Of a DNA stretch of 64,000 nucleotides, positions 12,061-23,361 are shown in pieces. The notes beneath the pieces were generated by a model. That model was given only the letters and a program-made list of their open reading frames with translations. It made no database searches and was not told the origin of the DNA. A program made the position numbers and the translations under genes. The stretch's first letter is position 1; each line of letters opens with the position of its first letter. Origin of the DNA: Prosapia bicincta (taxonomy: Eukaryota > Arthropoda > Insecta > Hemiptera > Cercopidae). Where the stretch lies: the NCBI GenBank assembly GCA_036971475.1, contig JBAIZL010000004.1, forward strand, positions 71,185,393 through 71,249,392, read 5' to 3'.

Positions 12061-12122
12061 TTATAAATGATTTCATCATTCTAAATGAAATCAATAACTT
12101 ACACCCTAACATACAATTCACA

Positions 12123-13064
12123 ATGGAGGAAGAAATAAACAATAAAATAAACTATCTAGACCTAACCTTGACCAGAAATACAAATAGCATTGAATATTCT
12201 ATTTATAGGAAACCCACACAAACCATTAATACAATACCAAACCACTCCAACCATCCCCCACAACATAAAATGGCCGCTTACAACTCACTTTTATACAGGA
12301 AGCTAAAATTGCCTCTAAATAATGAAGAAAAAACCAAAGAAAAACAAATAATATACCAAAAAAATGGATACAATAAAAAAACTATAGATAAATTAGAATT
12401 TAAAATATTAAATAAATTAAAACAACCTAAAATCGAACCACAAACAACAAAATGGGCTACATTCACTTACACAGGATACAACATAAAAGGAATAACTAAA
12501 ACACTAAAAAATAATAATATTAACATAGCCTACAAAAACACAGGAAACATAATCAACAAAATAAACCAACCAGAAGAAATATGTCCTACACTTAATAATG
12601 GAATATACAAAATCGAATGCCCAGACTGTAATAAAATATACATAGGCCAAACAAAAAAGAAATTAAAAGACAGATATCAAGAACATCTCAATGCATACAT
12701 CAAACCTGAAATTTATAACTCAAACTTAGCCACACACGCAATCAAAAACAAACACACATTCCCCACATTAAAAAACGTACACCTAGTTAAAAAGGTCCTA
12801 AAAGGCCTCAAAATGACAATCTGGGAACAACTAGAAATTTATAAAAATAAAAATAACATCATTAATGAACAGATACAAATAAAATCAAAAAACGATAAAT
12901 TATTCAATCTAATAGACAATATTAACCCCAAAACGAACGTTAAAAACTCGCACAGTGCAGTGAATCTAAAAATAGAAGTTAACGGTACACTAAGGTCAAC
13001 GGCAAATTCCACGCAGCTCGCAGTCCAAAACACTGTTCAGAATGCCCGAGGATGGAGACACTAA
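12123..13064 (+). pseudogene. PLE C-terminal half: RT thumb and GIY-YIG
   Basis: 313 codons, nearly identical to the C-terminal half of the minus-strand copy, starting after the YVDD motif. It keeps GIYKIECPDC and IYIGQTKKKLKD of the GIY-YIG nuclease and runs past the stop position of the minus copy because of small differences near 12955. Without an RT core it cannot move alone. Confidence 0.8.
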
Positions 13065-13087
13065 CCAGTCTTTGAAAGTACTCGCAT
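13042..13087 (+). ncRNA. Hammerhead-like fold at PLE 3' end (plus copy)
   Basis: Same fold as the minus copy: stem I AUGC/GCAU, core CCGAGGA, stem II AGAC/GUCU, GAA, AGU/ACU, C. Only the outer base of stem I differs. Confidence 0.45.
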
Positions 13088-13121
13088 AAATACCAAGTAA
13101 GATTCTTGTTTAAGTACGAAA

Positions 13122-13126
<5 letters not shown>

Positions 13127-13160
<34 letters not shown>
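13127..13160. repeat. (TA)n microsatellite
   Basis: Alternating TA directly after the PLE plus-strand terminus. Confidence 0.95.
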
Positions 13161-13163
<3 letters not shown>

Positions 13164-14103
13164 TATTTTTGTAATTAAAAAATGGGAACATAAAAATAGG
13201 ACTCTCCTGTTTTTATAAAGTTTAAAAAAGATAAAAACTAAGTAGGTGTTGGTGGTTTTGTAATACTCATTGTGAAAGAGTTATCCAGTTGCTTAACTGG
13301 AATAGACTGGGCCAGTTTCAGTAATCTATTTTTATGTCTGACAAAGCTTTTGGTTACATTTACTGTAGAACTCATTAAACTAATATTTATTTGACCAGTC
13401 TTATATCTAGCTAGATATACTTGTAAACACTGAACTCCTCCTCTGAATTTGTTACATGTAATCAGACCATACAAAAACCCAGTTGGTTAAACAAAATTTT
13501 CCTTTATAAAACGAAATTTTTCTTTTCAATTACGTAGTCTTGAGAAAACAATTGAGAGTAACTTGGATTGAACCATGTTTCCCTCTGCTATTGTGGTTTT
13601 AACCCTACATGTACTCACAAACTTGTCCCATCTTCATAGATAATCACCTTAAAACTTCAAAAATAGAATGAACCTTGCTCTTTGTTTAAAACAAAATCAG
13701 GTAATACAAAGTAACCCAGAGGTCCATATTATTTTATTGTTAATCATTACAGTATAGAAATTATTTTTACTTTTAATTCTGTTTATAAAAAAAGTATAGT
13801 TATAATTTATAAATTTTCCTAGCAGTTTTAAGAAGAATAGATAAATAATTCAGTATAATTTTTATCTTCTAAATATCTGAAAATTGCAGGTTTTAGGCTA
13901 TGATGTAATTTATCCATATATGTGGGTTAATCAGTATTATAAAAGTAGTTGCCTAGAAAGTTTTATCTTTGTTTGATAAACATTTAATCAAGTAAGATTG
14001 TGAACCAAGTTATGCATTATATAAATATATATTCTATATAACTGTTTTAAAAATAATCTGTTGTTTAGCCCTTAAATAATTTTATTGTTTTGAAATGTTT
14101 TAG
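13161..14103. other. Intron or 5' flank before the RING exon
   Basis: No gene seen; ends in the acceptor TTTTAG used by Roquin coding exon 1. Confidence 0.6.
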
Positions 14104-14266
14104 AATGCCAATCCAGGCACCGCAGTGGACTGAGTTCCTATCATGTCCTGTGTGTTGTAATGAATTTGATGCAACACTTCGAAGTCCTATCAGTTTGGGC
14201 TGCGCTCACACTGTTTGCAAAACTTGCTTGTCTAATCTACACCGTAAACAATGTCCATTCGATCAG
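14104..14266 (+). CDS. RC3H1: Roquin coding exon 1: start codon and RING finger
   Basis: Residues 1-54. It opens [17 protein letters not shown], the well-conserved Roquin N terminus, which fixes the start at 14105. The RING ligands read C14, C17, C33, H35, C38, C41, C50 and D53; Asp as the last ligand is usual for Roquin. The domain belongs to the E3 ubiquitin-ligase class. Acceptor AG is at 14102-14103 and donor GTAAGT starts at 14267; the exon ends in phase 0. Reading through the donor gives an intron tail that is not protein. Confidence 0.93.
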
Positions 14267-14389
14267 GTAAGTGTGAAAATGTCTCATTTTATAATTTGTT
14301 TCTTAATAGTTTTAAAGGTATATGATTTTCAAATTATATAGCAAAGTAATTATTTCATTTGAAACTATATAGGTTAACTAAAAAAATTA

Positions 14390-14860
14390 TCATATTTGTT
14401 GATTCCATCTTTGCACATGAGCTACTAGTTTTCACTAAAACACTTGTAAGTATTTTACAACTTGCCTATAGTAGTATTTACTTATATTTGTTGATTCCAT
14501 CTTTGCGCGTGAGCTACTAGTTTTCACTAAAACACTTGTAAGTATTTTACAACTTGCCTATAGTAGTATTTACTTATATTTGTTGATTCCATCTTTGCAC
14601 ATGAGCTACTAGTTTTCACTAAAACACTTGTAAGTATTTTACAACTTGCCTATAGTAGTATTTACTTGTATTTGTTGATTCCATCTTTGCGCGTGAGCTA
14701 CTAGTTTTCACTAAAACACTTGTAAGTATTTTACAACTTGCCTATAGTAGTATTTACTTATATTTGTTGATTCCATCTTTGCACGTGAGCTACTAGTTTT
14801 CACTAAAACACTTGTAAGTATTTTACAACTTGCCTGTAGTAGCACTTACTTATATTTAAA
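14390..14860. repeat. Tandem repeat, five copies of 92 bp
   Basis: Unit starts GATTCCATCTTTGC recur at 14401, 14493, 14585, 14677 and 14769, exactly 92 apart. Copies alternate between CACATG and CGCGTG variants, suggesting that pairs were duplicated. The 3' part of the unit is the same sequence that ends in a hammerhead-like fold at 7712-7812. Confidence 0.95.
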
Positions 14861-14874
14861 TTAGTCAGAGTTAC

Positions 14875-14965
14875 GGTCTGAGTTGACAATGGGACACAAC
14901 AAATATAAGTAAGTGTTGCTATAGGCAAGTTGCAAAATATTTACAAGTATGTTAGTGAAAAATTA
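14875..14965 (+). repeat. Inverted, shortened copy of the 7712-7830 repeat
   Basis: It keeps stem I 5', the core UUGACAA and the start of stem II (CTGAG, TTGACAA, TGGGACA) but then jumps to CAACAAATATAAG: the second half of the fold is deleted at a CA microhomology. Confidence 0.65.
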
Positions 14966-15409
14966 TCAATAAACATATTTAAATTGTCAACCAGTAGATT
15001 AAAAAATTAACAAGTTATTAGTAAAAAATGTAAAACATAGTAAGTTATTATGCAATGAATTTTAATTTAATACCTATGCTCAAAATATTTTATAATATGC
15101 TGCCTTGTATACAAATTAATAAATATTCATTTTTGTTAGCGTAAGTAAAAGGTACAAATTGACACTTCAGTACAGTTTGTTAGCATAATATAGGAAAAGC
15201 CTTCTTGGGTACAAATGATGTAAAAGGAGAAATGTTTAATGTGGATTTGCTAACACAATTAGCATCTGCAGAAGGTTTTATAGTTTTATTTTATTAAGTT
15301 TTTATTTTACTTGTAGGCAACAGTTTTTCCTCTTCATGTTGTAGTTCATACTGTGTTCTACATTTATGGTTGTGCAGATTTATATTTTTATCTATTATTC
15401 ATATACATA

Positions 15410-16960
15410 TATACAGTAGCTGCTGCTCAGTGTGATCAAGCTTAATGTTATCATTTGGTTATTATTATTTCCCTTGAAGACATACAATGAATCGTATAAA
15501 TACTCTTGGATTTTGTAGTCTATTAGGTTCGGTAAAACTTGATAACTTTACATTAAATTACAACCATCCAAACTTATTAGTTAGTTAGATAAGTTGGGAT
15601 AGTGGTAATTTAATGTAAAGTTATCAATTGTATAAATACATTATAATTGAGTTGCTTGTTGTAGTCATCTCTTCGCTTATTGTAATCATTTAATTTGTCA
15701 TCCAATAAAATATGGATTCACTAGCATAGACTAAACAAAAATGTTTACAAGTATTGTAAATTCCGAGAAATCAGTTGACCGATATGGTGACTCACATCTT
15801 GCTCATCAATCCTGTTATCTGTATTATCAACATAATTTATTATCGATATGCCATTCATATTCTGTTTAACTTTACTCAAATAAATCCTTTAGGTTTCATA
15901 AAATGTACAGTAGTTGTGTGTCCATGTAGTTGTTTGCACGCCTTTTGTTCACGCGACTACTCTACAGTACTGCACCGTTTATTTCTTTATTTTCATTATG
16001 TTTATGATTTCAGAGTAAGTTTATGTAATTTAATTTTGGAAGATCTTTCTTTCTTTGTTTTGTGAAATTTGGTGTTATTTATAGTTTGAAAGTGTAGCAG
16101 GATGTCCGAATACCATAAGAAAAGAAGTGATGTAAAGAAAAACTTGACCTTCCAGATCAATACAGTAAATTACCAAATATGAGTCAAAAGAAACACTGCT
16201 TTCAAGTTGGCATTTTGCAACCTCTTTTATGCAATATTTTTAAGGACAAAGACGCCATCTTGTCATTATCAGAGTGTAAATGAAAATGTTGACAGCAAAA
16301 GAAATCATTCCGGGAAGGATCCAACAATTGAAATCCGCTTTGAAATCATGGTTTAAAAAAGTTGCGAAAAATGATACAAAAGTTGATGGCTTATTAATGT
16401 GCCAAAAAGCCGAGGAACTTGCAAACAAAAATAGGAAAGCATGATTTTAAAGCCACAGATGGATGGTTCCATCAATGGAAGAAAAGAGAAAACATTGTTT
16501 ATAAGTGAACATGTGGTGAAAAGAAAGTTTCTGATTTAGTTAGAGCTGAGGACTGGTTACAAAACAAATGACCAGAATTGTTGGCTGAGTATTCTCCTAG
16601 CTGCATATGGAATGTTATGCGATTCTAGAAATCCATCGAAAAATAAAGACAGACCAAAAAACAATTCTATGGAAACATGTCTTCTACTTTTCAATTGATA
16701 AGCAACCAAAGTACATTTGTTGCTTGTATAGGACCTTTGTTGCTTTTAGTTATTTGAAGAATGTTACAGCTTATAAACAAGCGATTAATAGGCTTAAAAA
16801 ACAATAGATCAAAATCAAAGCTGAATAAGAATAGGATAAGTACAGAGTGGTGGAGAATGAGAAAAGAAGTTATGTTAGAATGAAGTGATATAGAAAATGC
16901 AGGAAGACTTCACAGGGTTATGGCATGATGTGAAACCCTGTCCACTAGTTCACATATAGT
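15410..16960 (+). pseudogene. Tigger/pogo-type transposase relic
   Basis: Decayed DNA transposon in the first Roquin intron. Plus-strand frames with stops and frameshifts give segments typical of Tigger transposases: ALKSWFKKVAKNDTKVDG, then KAEELANKN, FKATDGWFHQWKKRENIVYK (CENP-B/Tc5-type HTH domain), near 16330-16510, and EDWL...PELLAEYSPS near 16550-16600. The DDE catalytic part is not recognisable. A terminal-repeat-like sequence (ACAGTAGCTGCTGCTCAGTG, followed by TAATGTTATCATTTGG) at about 15414 matches the Tigger-like end at 320-472. A hairpin with 22-bp arms lies at 15540-15626. Boundaries are approximate. Confidence 0.65.
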
Positions 16961-17769
16961 CTGAGAGCCAATGTATTTGTATATCAAGTTGTGTCAGTTA
17001 TGTTTATTTCTTTTGTGTTTGATTTTACTGTTCATTGAAATAAAGATTGATGAAATCATTAAGTAATCACATAACACCAAGTTTTTAATGAAGATCCATG
17101 AAAGCTCTTAAGAAATTGCCATTTGGCATTAATAATGAAAAGACTCTTACTTCTTTAGCAAAGGGGCTTTTGTGTAAGTGATGTATAACTGGAAAAAGTA
17201 TTAGTGAAAGAAAATTACTTCCTGTTCGTAAAATGGACAACTGCATTTGACATTGACACATGTCCAAGAGCCTTTAAAATTGCAGAGCACTTACCGTAAA
17301 AATATCAACAATAGTCTAAAAGTAAATTGTTGATAGACAATGGCAGTCTTTTCATTTATTAATTCATAAGAATCAATCTGATAATTTATTTGTTGGATTG
17401 TGAGAGGTTAAATGCATTGTAACTAGATTTTAATTTGCATATTTAAAAAAATATAAATAAGTAAAATTCATTTTTGTTAATTGTAGAATATGTCTTACTA
17501 TGTCTTAAAATAAAATCTAAGGTCAGGATGCTCTTAACAAAACTCAAGACCAAAAATCTCTTTGAAAAGTATTCTTTAAATGTATTGTTTTGTCTTGTTT
17601 TGTCCCTGTGAAAATTTCGACTTACTTTATAGAGACCCCAAATAGATGACCCGAGATAAACATTGCACTTAACCTGCCACATGAGGTGAGTAAGAAAGAT
17701 CATGTACAACTATTAAAAACAATAACATTAAACATGATCTAATCTCAATACAAAAGCCACATAAAAATA
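16961..17769. other. Intron DNA, no gene seen
   Basis: Nothing recognised. Confidence 0.55.
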
Positions 17770-18610
17770 TTCACAGATGGCTCGGGAAGAGGGGGAGAGC
17801 TTATCGGCGGCAGGCTACTATAATGAATCGAACTGAGACTGTTTTTACATTCCAGCCAATTCCAATTCCAGCATAGATACTGAGCTTTTGGCTATAAGTG
17901 CAGCCCTGACTAGCTGTGTGCATTTAAAGGGCAATTCAAAAATATGCATCCTATCAGATTCGAAAGCTGCTCTTTAGTCATTGTTAAGTAATTCTACAAG
18001 TTCATATTCGTTTTGAATATCAGAAATAAGAAAAACCATCCTTGAACTAGTAGACTGCGGAAAGGAATTAACTCTTCAATGGGTACCTGCCCATTGCAGA
18101 GTACCCGGAAACGAAATTACAAAAATAGCCTCAACCTGGGGACCTACAGATGAAGGCAAACACTCCCTGCTACATTGCAAAAGTGTAGGCAGGGAAGTTT
18201 TCCAAAAACTTTGGTGTGAAAATTGGGAAAAAAAGAGTCTACTGGTCGACACCTTTACCAGCTCCAACCAGAACCACCAGTCGAGGATAAAATAGGGAAG
18301 TAGCACGATCAACAGCATCTTTTGCTGCCAGAGCAAGATCCGGCCATCTGGTGACACAGGAGTACATATTTCGTTTTAATCTCACAGTCTCCATTATGTG
18401 CACTATGTGGTGTGGAGAGCAAAACAATTGAACACATCCTGCTGAACTGCCCAAACCCATTACCTACGAGAGACATCCTCAGACCAATTGTGACAAAATG
18501 GCAAGATATTCTAGTTAAGAGGAACCTGTGGGCCATAACATCATATATATATATATTGTTGACATCGGCTACAGTTGAGCTGGACGCCTGTACGAAGAAG
18601 TAAGTAAGTT
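17770..18610 (+). pseudogene. Non-LTR retrotransposon RNase H relic
   Basis: Frames interrupted by stops encode an RNase H-like domain: KIFTDGSG near 17770, then TLQWVPAHCRVPGNE near 18070-18110, followed by the C-terminal Cys motif CGVESKTIEHILLNCPNP at 18410-18460. This order is typical of Jockey/I-type element ORF2 C termini. The 3' end is GAAGAAGTAAGTAAG at 18593-18607, a simple-repeat tail also seen on the other RNase H copy at 61790-61807. Inactive. Confidence 0.75.
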
Positions 18611-19139
18611 CTTTAAATGCATTCAATTAATTACAACTTTTTAATCTTACATCGGTTGAAAACTTAGGTTGTGATCCTTTTTAGGTTTAAAAATAAATGA
18701 CATGTTCAATAAGAGGGTCTTTGAGATTTTAGCTCGTAGAGTTTAAATGTAATTAATTACATGCATGTTTTGTTAAAAGTGTCCTAACCTTTTTAGTTAT
18801 TATTACATTTAAATAAAGTATTAAGGATTCTAAAATAAATTTGAAATATATACTCCTTATATAATTATGATTATAATTAATTAATGCTAGTCTCTTCATT
18901 TAGGGGCTAGAGGGTTAGAGACAACATTTCATTCAAAAAAAAATCAAAGACTTCTTTTCAGTCTCATAATTCAAGAAACAATTAATTCACGGATAATGCA
19001 CTTTCTTGTACAGAGTAAAGCCTTAAAGAATCTCACAAAATTAATCTGAGACATTGAAGTAAGGATATTCCTAATAGCTCTTATAAGTTTAATACATATT
19101 GAAATAATGTTGCTGTCCATGACGAGCTGGTTGTTAATT

Positions 19140-19401
19140 ACTTATTACACTTTTGCTATTACTTGCAACCAGACTTTTTGTTAACTAAAAGTTGTGAAAT
19201 TGTTAACTTACATTTGGAGGAAACGATTCTAACTTTTTAAAAAATGGTACCGAGGAAGCACAACTATAGCATTCTTAGTGGCAAAATACGAGGCTGAAGA
19301 AGTCGTAAGACGAAAACGTTTCTTCCAAGTGTAAGTAAACAATTTAACAACCTTTAGTTAACAAAAAGTCTGGTTGCAAGTAATAGCAAAAGTGTAATAA
19401 G
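19140..19401. repeat. Palindromic PLE-like terminus
   Basis: Imperfect inverted repeats 19140-19225 and 19316-19401, about 86 bp each. The right half carries the fold at 19290-19325. Confidence 0.7.
19290..19325 (+). ncRNA. Hammerhead-like fold with core CUGAAGA
   Basis: Stem I GAGG/CUUC with one wobble, core CUGAAGA (only variable position 7 differs from CUGAUGA), stem II GUC/GAC with a GUAA tetraloop, GAA, loopless stem III AAC/GUU, U at the cleavage position, an allowed base. Confidence 0.5.
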
Positions 19402-19565
19402 TTTAATACAAATAAAATATGTACACAAAACTCACAAATTATCATTTATTTACTCAGACATTTTTCAATGACAAAGTGATCTTCATCAGTGAGTTTTGCT
19501 ACTTCAAACTCTAAGTGTATTTGTACTAACATAACCTCACAAGCTAAGCTCAAAGAATAGTTGTA
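19400..19565 (-). repeat. PLE 3' terminus, minus strand
   Basis: Contains TTTGAGCTTAGCTTGTGAGG and, downstream, CACAAAACTCACAAATTATC (plus strand), both shared with the PLE tail at 30200-30270. Between them lies the fold at 19453-19493. Confidence 0.65.
19453..19493 (-). ncRNA. Hammerhead-like fold with core CUGAUGA
   Basis: Stem I CUCA/UGAG, core CUGAUGA, AG, stem II region AUCAC-UUU-GUCAU (one mismatch), U, GAA, stem III AAA/UGU with one mismatch, C at the cleavage position. The related copy at 34590-34634 has stem III ACA/UGU. Confidence 0.5.
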
Positions 19566-20737
19566 CCTCAGAATTTTGTTTCTGGATCACTCTACTAACA
19601 CGCGTCTACAAAATGTCCAAGGAAAAAGTAGATAGAAGAAGGTGTTCTGAAACCTAAAAAATTAGAATCAGACTAAGCAGATGAAAAAATAATAATTTGT
19701 AAACTTGAATACCTTTATTGCTACTTATTTAATAATTTGATTATCATGATAATAATAGAACACGATAAATAGATTAATTTAAAAATATACTTTGGAGTAA
19801 TAGGTTGAAAGTAGCCCTTCAGTTATTTCAGAGATTAAGCCTTTATCATGTTAGATTTGATCTTATATTATCTTAACATAAACATGATGTGTTCATACTA
19901 CCTTTATACTATCATAGAATGTTCTTACTATGTCCGTATTTCTATCCCCACATAGGGGTATAAAGGGTAGCACCTCTCTTTCTGTTTCCAGTAGATAGGC
20001 TAATCATTTACTACTTCCATATTTCTATCCATACTCAAGAGTATAGAAAGGCAGTATCCCACTATAAAGAGAGATCCTTTTTTTTATTCTGATAGAGGAT
20101 CATAGCATAACAGTGCACACTGGAATTCTAATTTTTCCTATCTCCTTAATGAAAAAATTCATATTTTACATGTATCGTATATGTTGCTGTCTTTACTCTG
20201 CTTAAGTTTTTTCCAGGCAATGGTAGCATTTGTGTGTATTTTAACCTTACAATACAAAACAAAACCTGAGCTGGTTTTAAAATAAAATAAAAAATCTTAA
20301 AGAGCAGAAATAGAAAAGAAAGGCCTTTTTGAAATAGTAATATAATTGACTTTGAATAACACTTTTTGATAAGTAATATGTATAGAATAAAAACACATTT
20401 TAAAATGTTTATAAAAACCTACAAAACTAACAAAACCAGATGCATTTAAAACAGTAAATAAATAAGTGCAAGAGTTGTAATAACATAGTATTAGCCTTGA
20501 ATAAAGAAATAAAAGTATATTGTAATTATATCTTTTTTCTTTCTGATATTTATCACACTTATCAAACTATGATAACTTACACAACAAATTAAAGTATACA
20601 AACTATAAGTAACTTGTTTTCTAGCCTAGGTTTCTAGAAATCCATGACCATGAATCCATTTTGTATTTTGGAACCGGAGTACAACATTAACTAATTTCCA
20701 GGAGAAGTATTAAATTAACATTTTTGTTTGTTTTCAG
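19566..20737. other. Intron DNA, no gene seen
   Basis: A diverged direct duplication of about 90 bases (TATTTCTATCC...) lies near 19925-20075. Ends in the acceptor of Roquin exon 2. Confidence 0.5.
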
Positions 20738-20933
20738 ACTCTGATCAACACGGAGCTAGAAAAGTTACCAGTAAATTTTGCACTACTCCAGCTCGTTGGA
20801 ACTTCAGTTCCAGAGACCAACACAGAAGCTGTAGCACCTATTAATCATTTAAATAAAGAAGATTTACAAAGTTATCTCCAAGCCAAAAAATGTATAGAAG
20901 AATTAGCTCTCTATCTCAAACCATTTTCATCAG
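20738..20933 (+). CDS. RC3H1: Roquin coding exon 2: HEPN N-terminal part
   Basis: Residues 55-119 plus one base. It encodes TLINTELEKLPVNFALLQLV followed by a stretch ending in KKCIEELALYLKPFSS, both close to the segment between RING and ROQ in known Roquins. It was missed by simple open-reading-frame scanning because it has no internal start. Acceptor TTTTCAG ends at 20737; donor GTAAAA starts at 20934; phase 1 at the end. Confidence 0.92.
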
Positions 20934-21796
20934 GTAAAAGATTTATTTTATTTTTATGTATTTTTACGTAAAGGACGATTTTGGTTTTTCTGACTCCTGT
21001 TCTGTTATTGTCTTTTATTAACCCGTGAAAGAAATTTTTTTTGTTATAGTTCTTGATTTTGGATGAAATATACTCACATAACACCAACCAGAGAATACAC
21101 TCGGCTTTCAAAATGCTGCAGACAGCACTGTTGTTTTATTTATTACATATCCATTTAATGATAAAGTCATGATTAATTAGCAGGTGACTTGATAGCCGTT
21201 AAACATATATTACTGTAATTTACACAAATCAATTGTTTTGTTGGCATAAATCAATTGCCTGGTCATACAATCCAATCCTACTATGTTGCTGGCTACACAA
21301 ATTAACTCCTGGGATCATTCTTATCATCCAAAGCTCTGCCTTTGTTTTTGTATGGGTTATTTACTGTTGGGATAATAATTTGAAATAAGTGACCCATGTT
21401 TGATGAAAAACATTATGTTGGAATAGAAAAGGTATTTTAGTTTAAATGACAGAAGTGATTTTTTGGAGGTGACTTGCCCATTTTTTGAAGCAATTTTGAT
21501 ATGTTACTTTACAATAATTTATTTATCTTGATTTATTTATTTTATAACTGGTTATTATTGAGAAGAAAAGATAATAAGTAGAAACCGATCACCAAACTAA
21601 TAAATCTGGTTACAAATAAATACAAATTGCAGAGAACAGGATTCACCTGAAAGTCACTCTTAAGAAAGTAGCCTGCAGAAGACTTGTTCATAGATTTGAT
21701 TTCTTCATGTAATTTGATTTTTTTAAAAAGTTTTATTGTGTGCGCACACACACAACACATAGTTTTTATATATTAGTTTTATTAATATAGTTTATG

Positions 21797-21799
<3 letters not shown>
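20934..21799. other. Intron DNA, no gene seen
   Basis: Nothing recognised. Confidence 0.55.

Positions 21800-21853
<54 letters not shown>
21800..21853. repeat. (TA)n microsatellite
   Basis: Left flank of the nested palindrome. Confidence 0.95.
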
Positions 21854-21854
<1 letters not shown>

Positions 21855-21856
<2 letters not shown>

Positions 21857-21981
21857 CTGATATTTAATATTATCCATTGTTTTTCCGTTGCACTGACTTT
21901 ATGAAGTTAATAAATTACCAATTTTGAGTAATTTTTGCACTTAATGGTGGAAAAATTACTCAAAATTGGTAATTTATTAAC

Positions 21982-22027
<46 letters not shown>

Positions 22028-22213
22028 GTTAATATATTACTATGTGAGTAATTTTATCCACCATTAAGTGCAATAATTTTACCTTGAGTGATGAGGCACC
22101 TTTCACTCAAGGTAAAATTATTGCACTTAATGGTGGATAAAATTACTCACATAGTAATATATTAACTTCATAAAGTCAGTGCAACGGAAAAACAATGGAT
22201 AATGTTAAATATC
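21855..22213. mobile_element. Nested palindromic PLE-derived element
   Basis: Non-coding. An outer inverted repeat (about 21855-21912 and 22160-22213, containing GTTTTTCCGTTGCACTGAC) encloses two inner perfect palindromes: 21901-21936 with 21951-21986 (36 bp, 14-base loop) and 22023-22090 with 22104-22171 (68 bp, 13-base loop), separated by (TA)n. The loop of the second is a remnant of the hammerhead-like fold of the PLE at 33161-34363, cut to its 3' half. The same sequence flanks that PLE at 32470-32640. I read it as a non-autonomous collapse product of that family. Confidence 0.75.
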
Positions 22214-22215
22214 AA

Positions 22216-22332
<117 letters not shown>

Positions 22333-23361
22333 TTTCACCTACACTTTTTAAAGTGTCATTAATTTTTATGAAAGATTTTAATTGCATCACCATCTTTATC
22401 AATATTGTGAATTGTATTATATGGCAACCAACTGGCGAGCAGGAGTACTGAAGTGCCAGATTATGAGGTGCTTCTGAAGTAAAAACACCCTGGCCAGTGT
22501 ATCCTACAGAAGCACTCAAGACACTAAATATAACTTATATTGAACTATTATCAATTAAAGCAAAGAAAAGAAATATTCATTGCTGATAAAAAAAGCTAAT
22601 TTTGAATATTTTGGTAGAATCCAAAAAAATGTCTTGCAAACAACTACAGACAGTAGCCAAAATAATATATTACAAACAATTACAGAAACTAGCCCAATTG
22701 CATTATGGTCTATAAAAAAAACAACATGGATAAAGTAAACATATACTTTTAAAAAGTACATACCGTAGATTTATTCTTTTAATAGAATATCCTATGCATT
22801 TCTGCCACAAAGTTGTAATATTAATCCAACTGAAACCAGTTAGTCTATTGAAATCTATTGCATAGAAGAAACTTGTTCCAGTGGATTGTACCCAATGTAG
22901 AATTGGTTACAGTTTGTATAGTTCTGTTTGTATTTATCTTGAATTGGAAATATTTTTTTTTTTGGGTTGTAATATATGTCATGTTGGAGCTGGGACACTA
23001 AATTATATGTAGCGATTTATGAACTGAACATTCATATGTTAGTTACATTTAGTTTTTGATATGGCATAGTAGTTATGTTGTATTTGTTTTTAAGGCTAGA
23101 GTAATTAAGCTAGTATTAGTAGCAGTGGAAATGTTTTTTTAGTATTACTGCTCTGTTATGTTTTTGACCTAAACATTTCACAAAGAGAATAAAAACAAGC
23201 CAAGCTTTCACAAAAGACTGTAAATTTAATGTAAAAATAACCGGCATTAAATTCATACGGCTCATAACAATAAAACAACCTGCTCTATTCATATTTGTAA
23301 AATTTCTCTTTATTTTAAGAAATTTGTTTGAATTGTTGTGGAATTATAATTATTTGTTAAG
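22333..23361. other. Intron DNA, no gene seen
   Basis: Nothing recognised before Roquin exon 3. Confidence 0.55.

Larger units (their letters stand above)
10440..13125. mobile_element. Head-to-head pair of Penelope-like elements
   Basis: Two copies of one PLE family diverge from a centre near 12065. The minus copy (12060 to about 10440) has the RT core and GIY-YIG; the plus copy (12070 to about 13125) has only the RT C terminus and GIY-YIG. The arms 10440-11490 and 12075-13125 are an inverted repeat of about 1.05 kb, over 95% identical by eye, with an RT-containing loop. Both arms end in the same hammerhead-like fold and (TA)n lies beyond the plus end. Confidence 0.85.

Noticed and set aside
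15775..16065. 96-codon plus-strand frame
   Set aside because: Inside the Tigger relic, no matching transposase content, cysteine-rich low-complexity appearance typical of chance frames.
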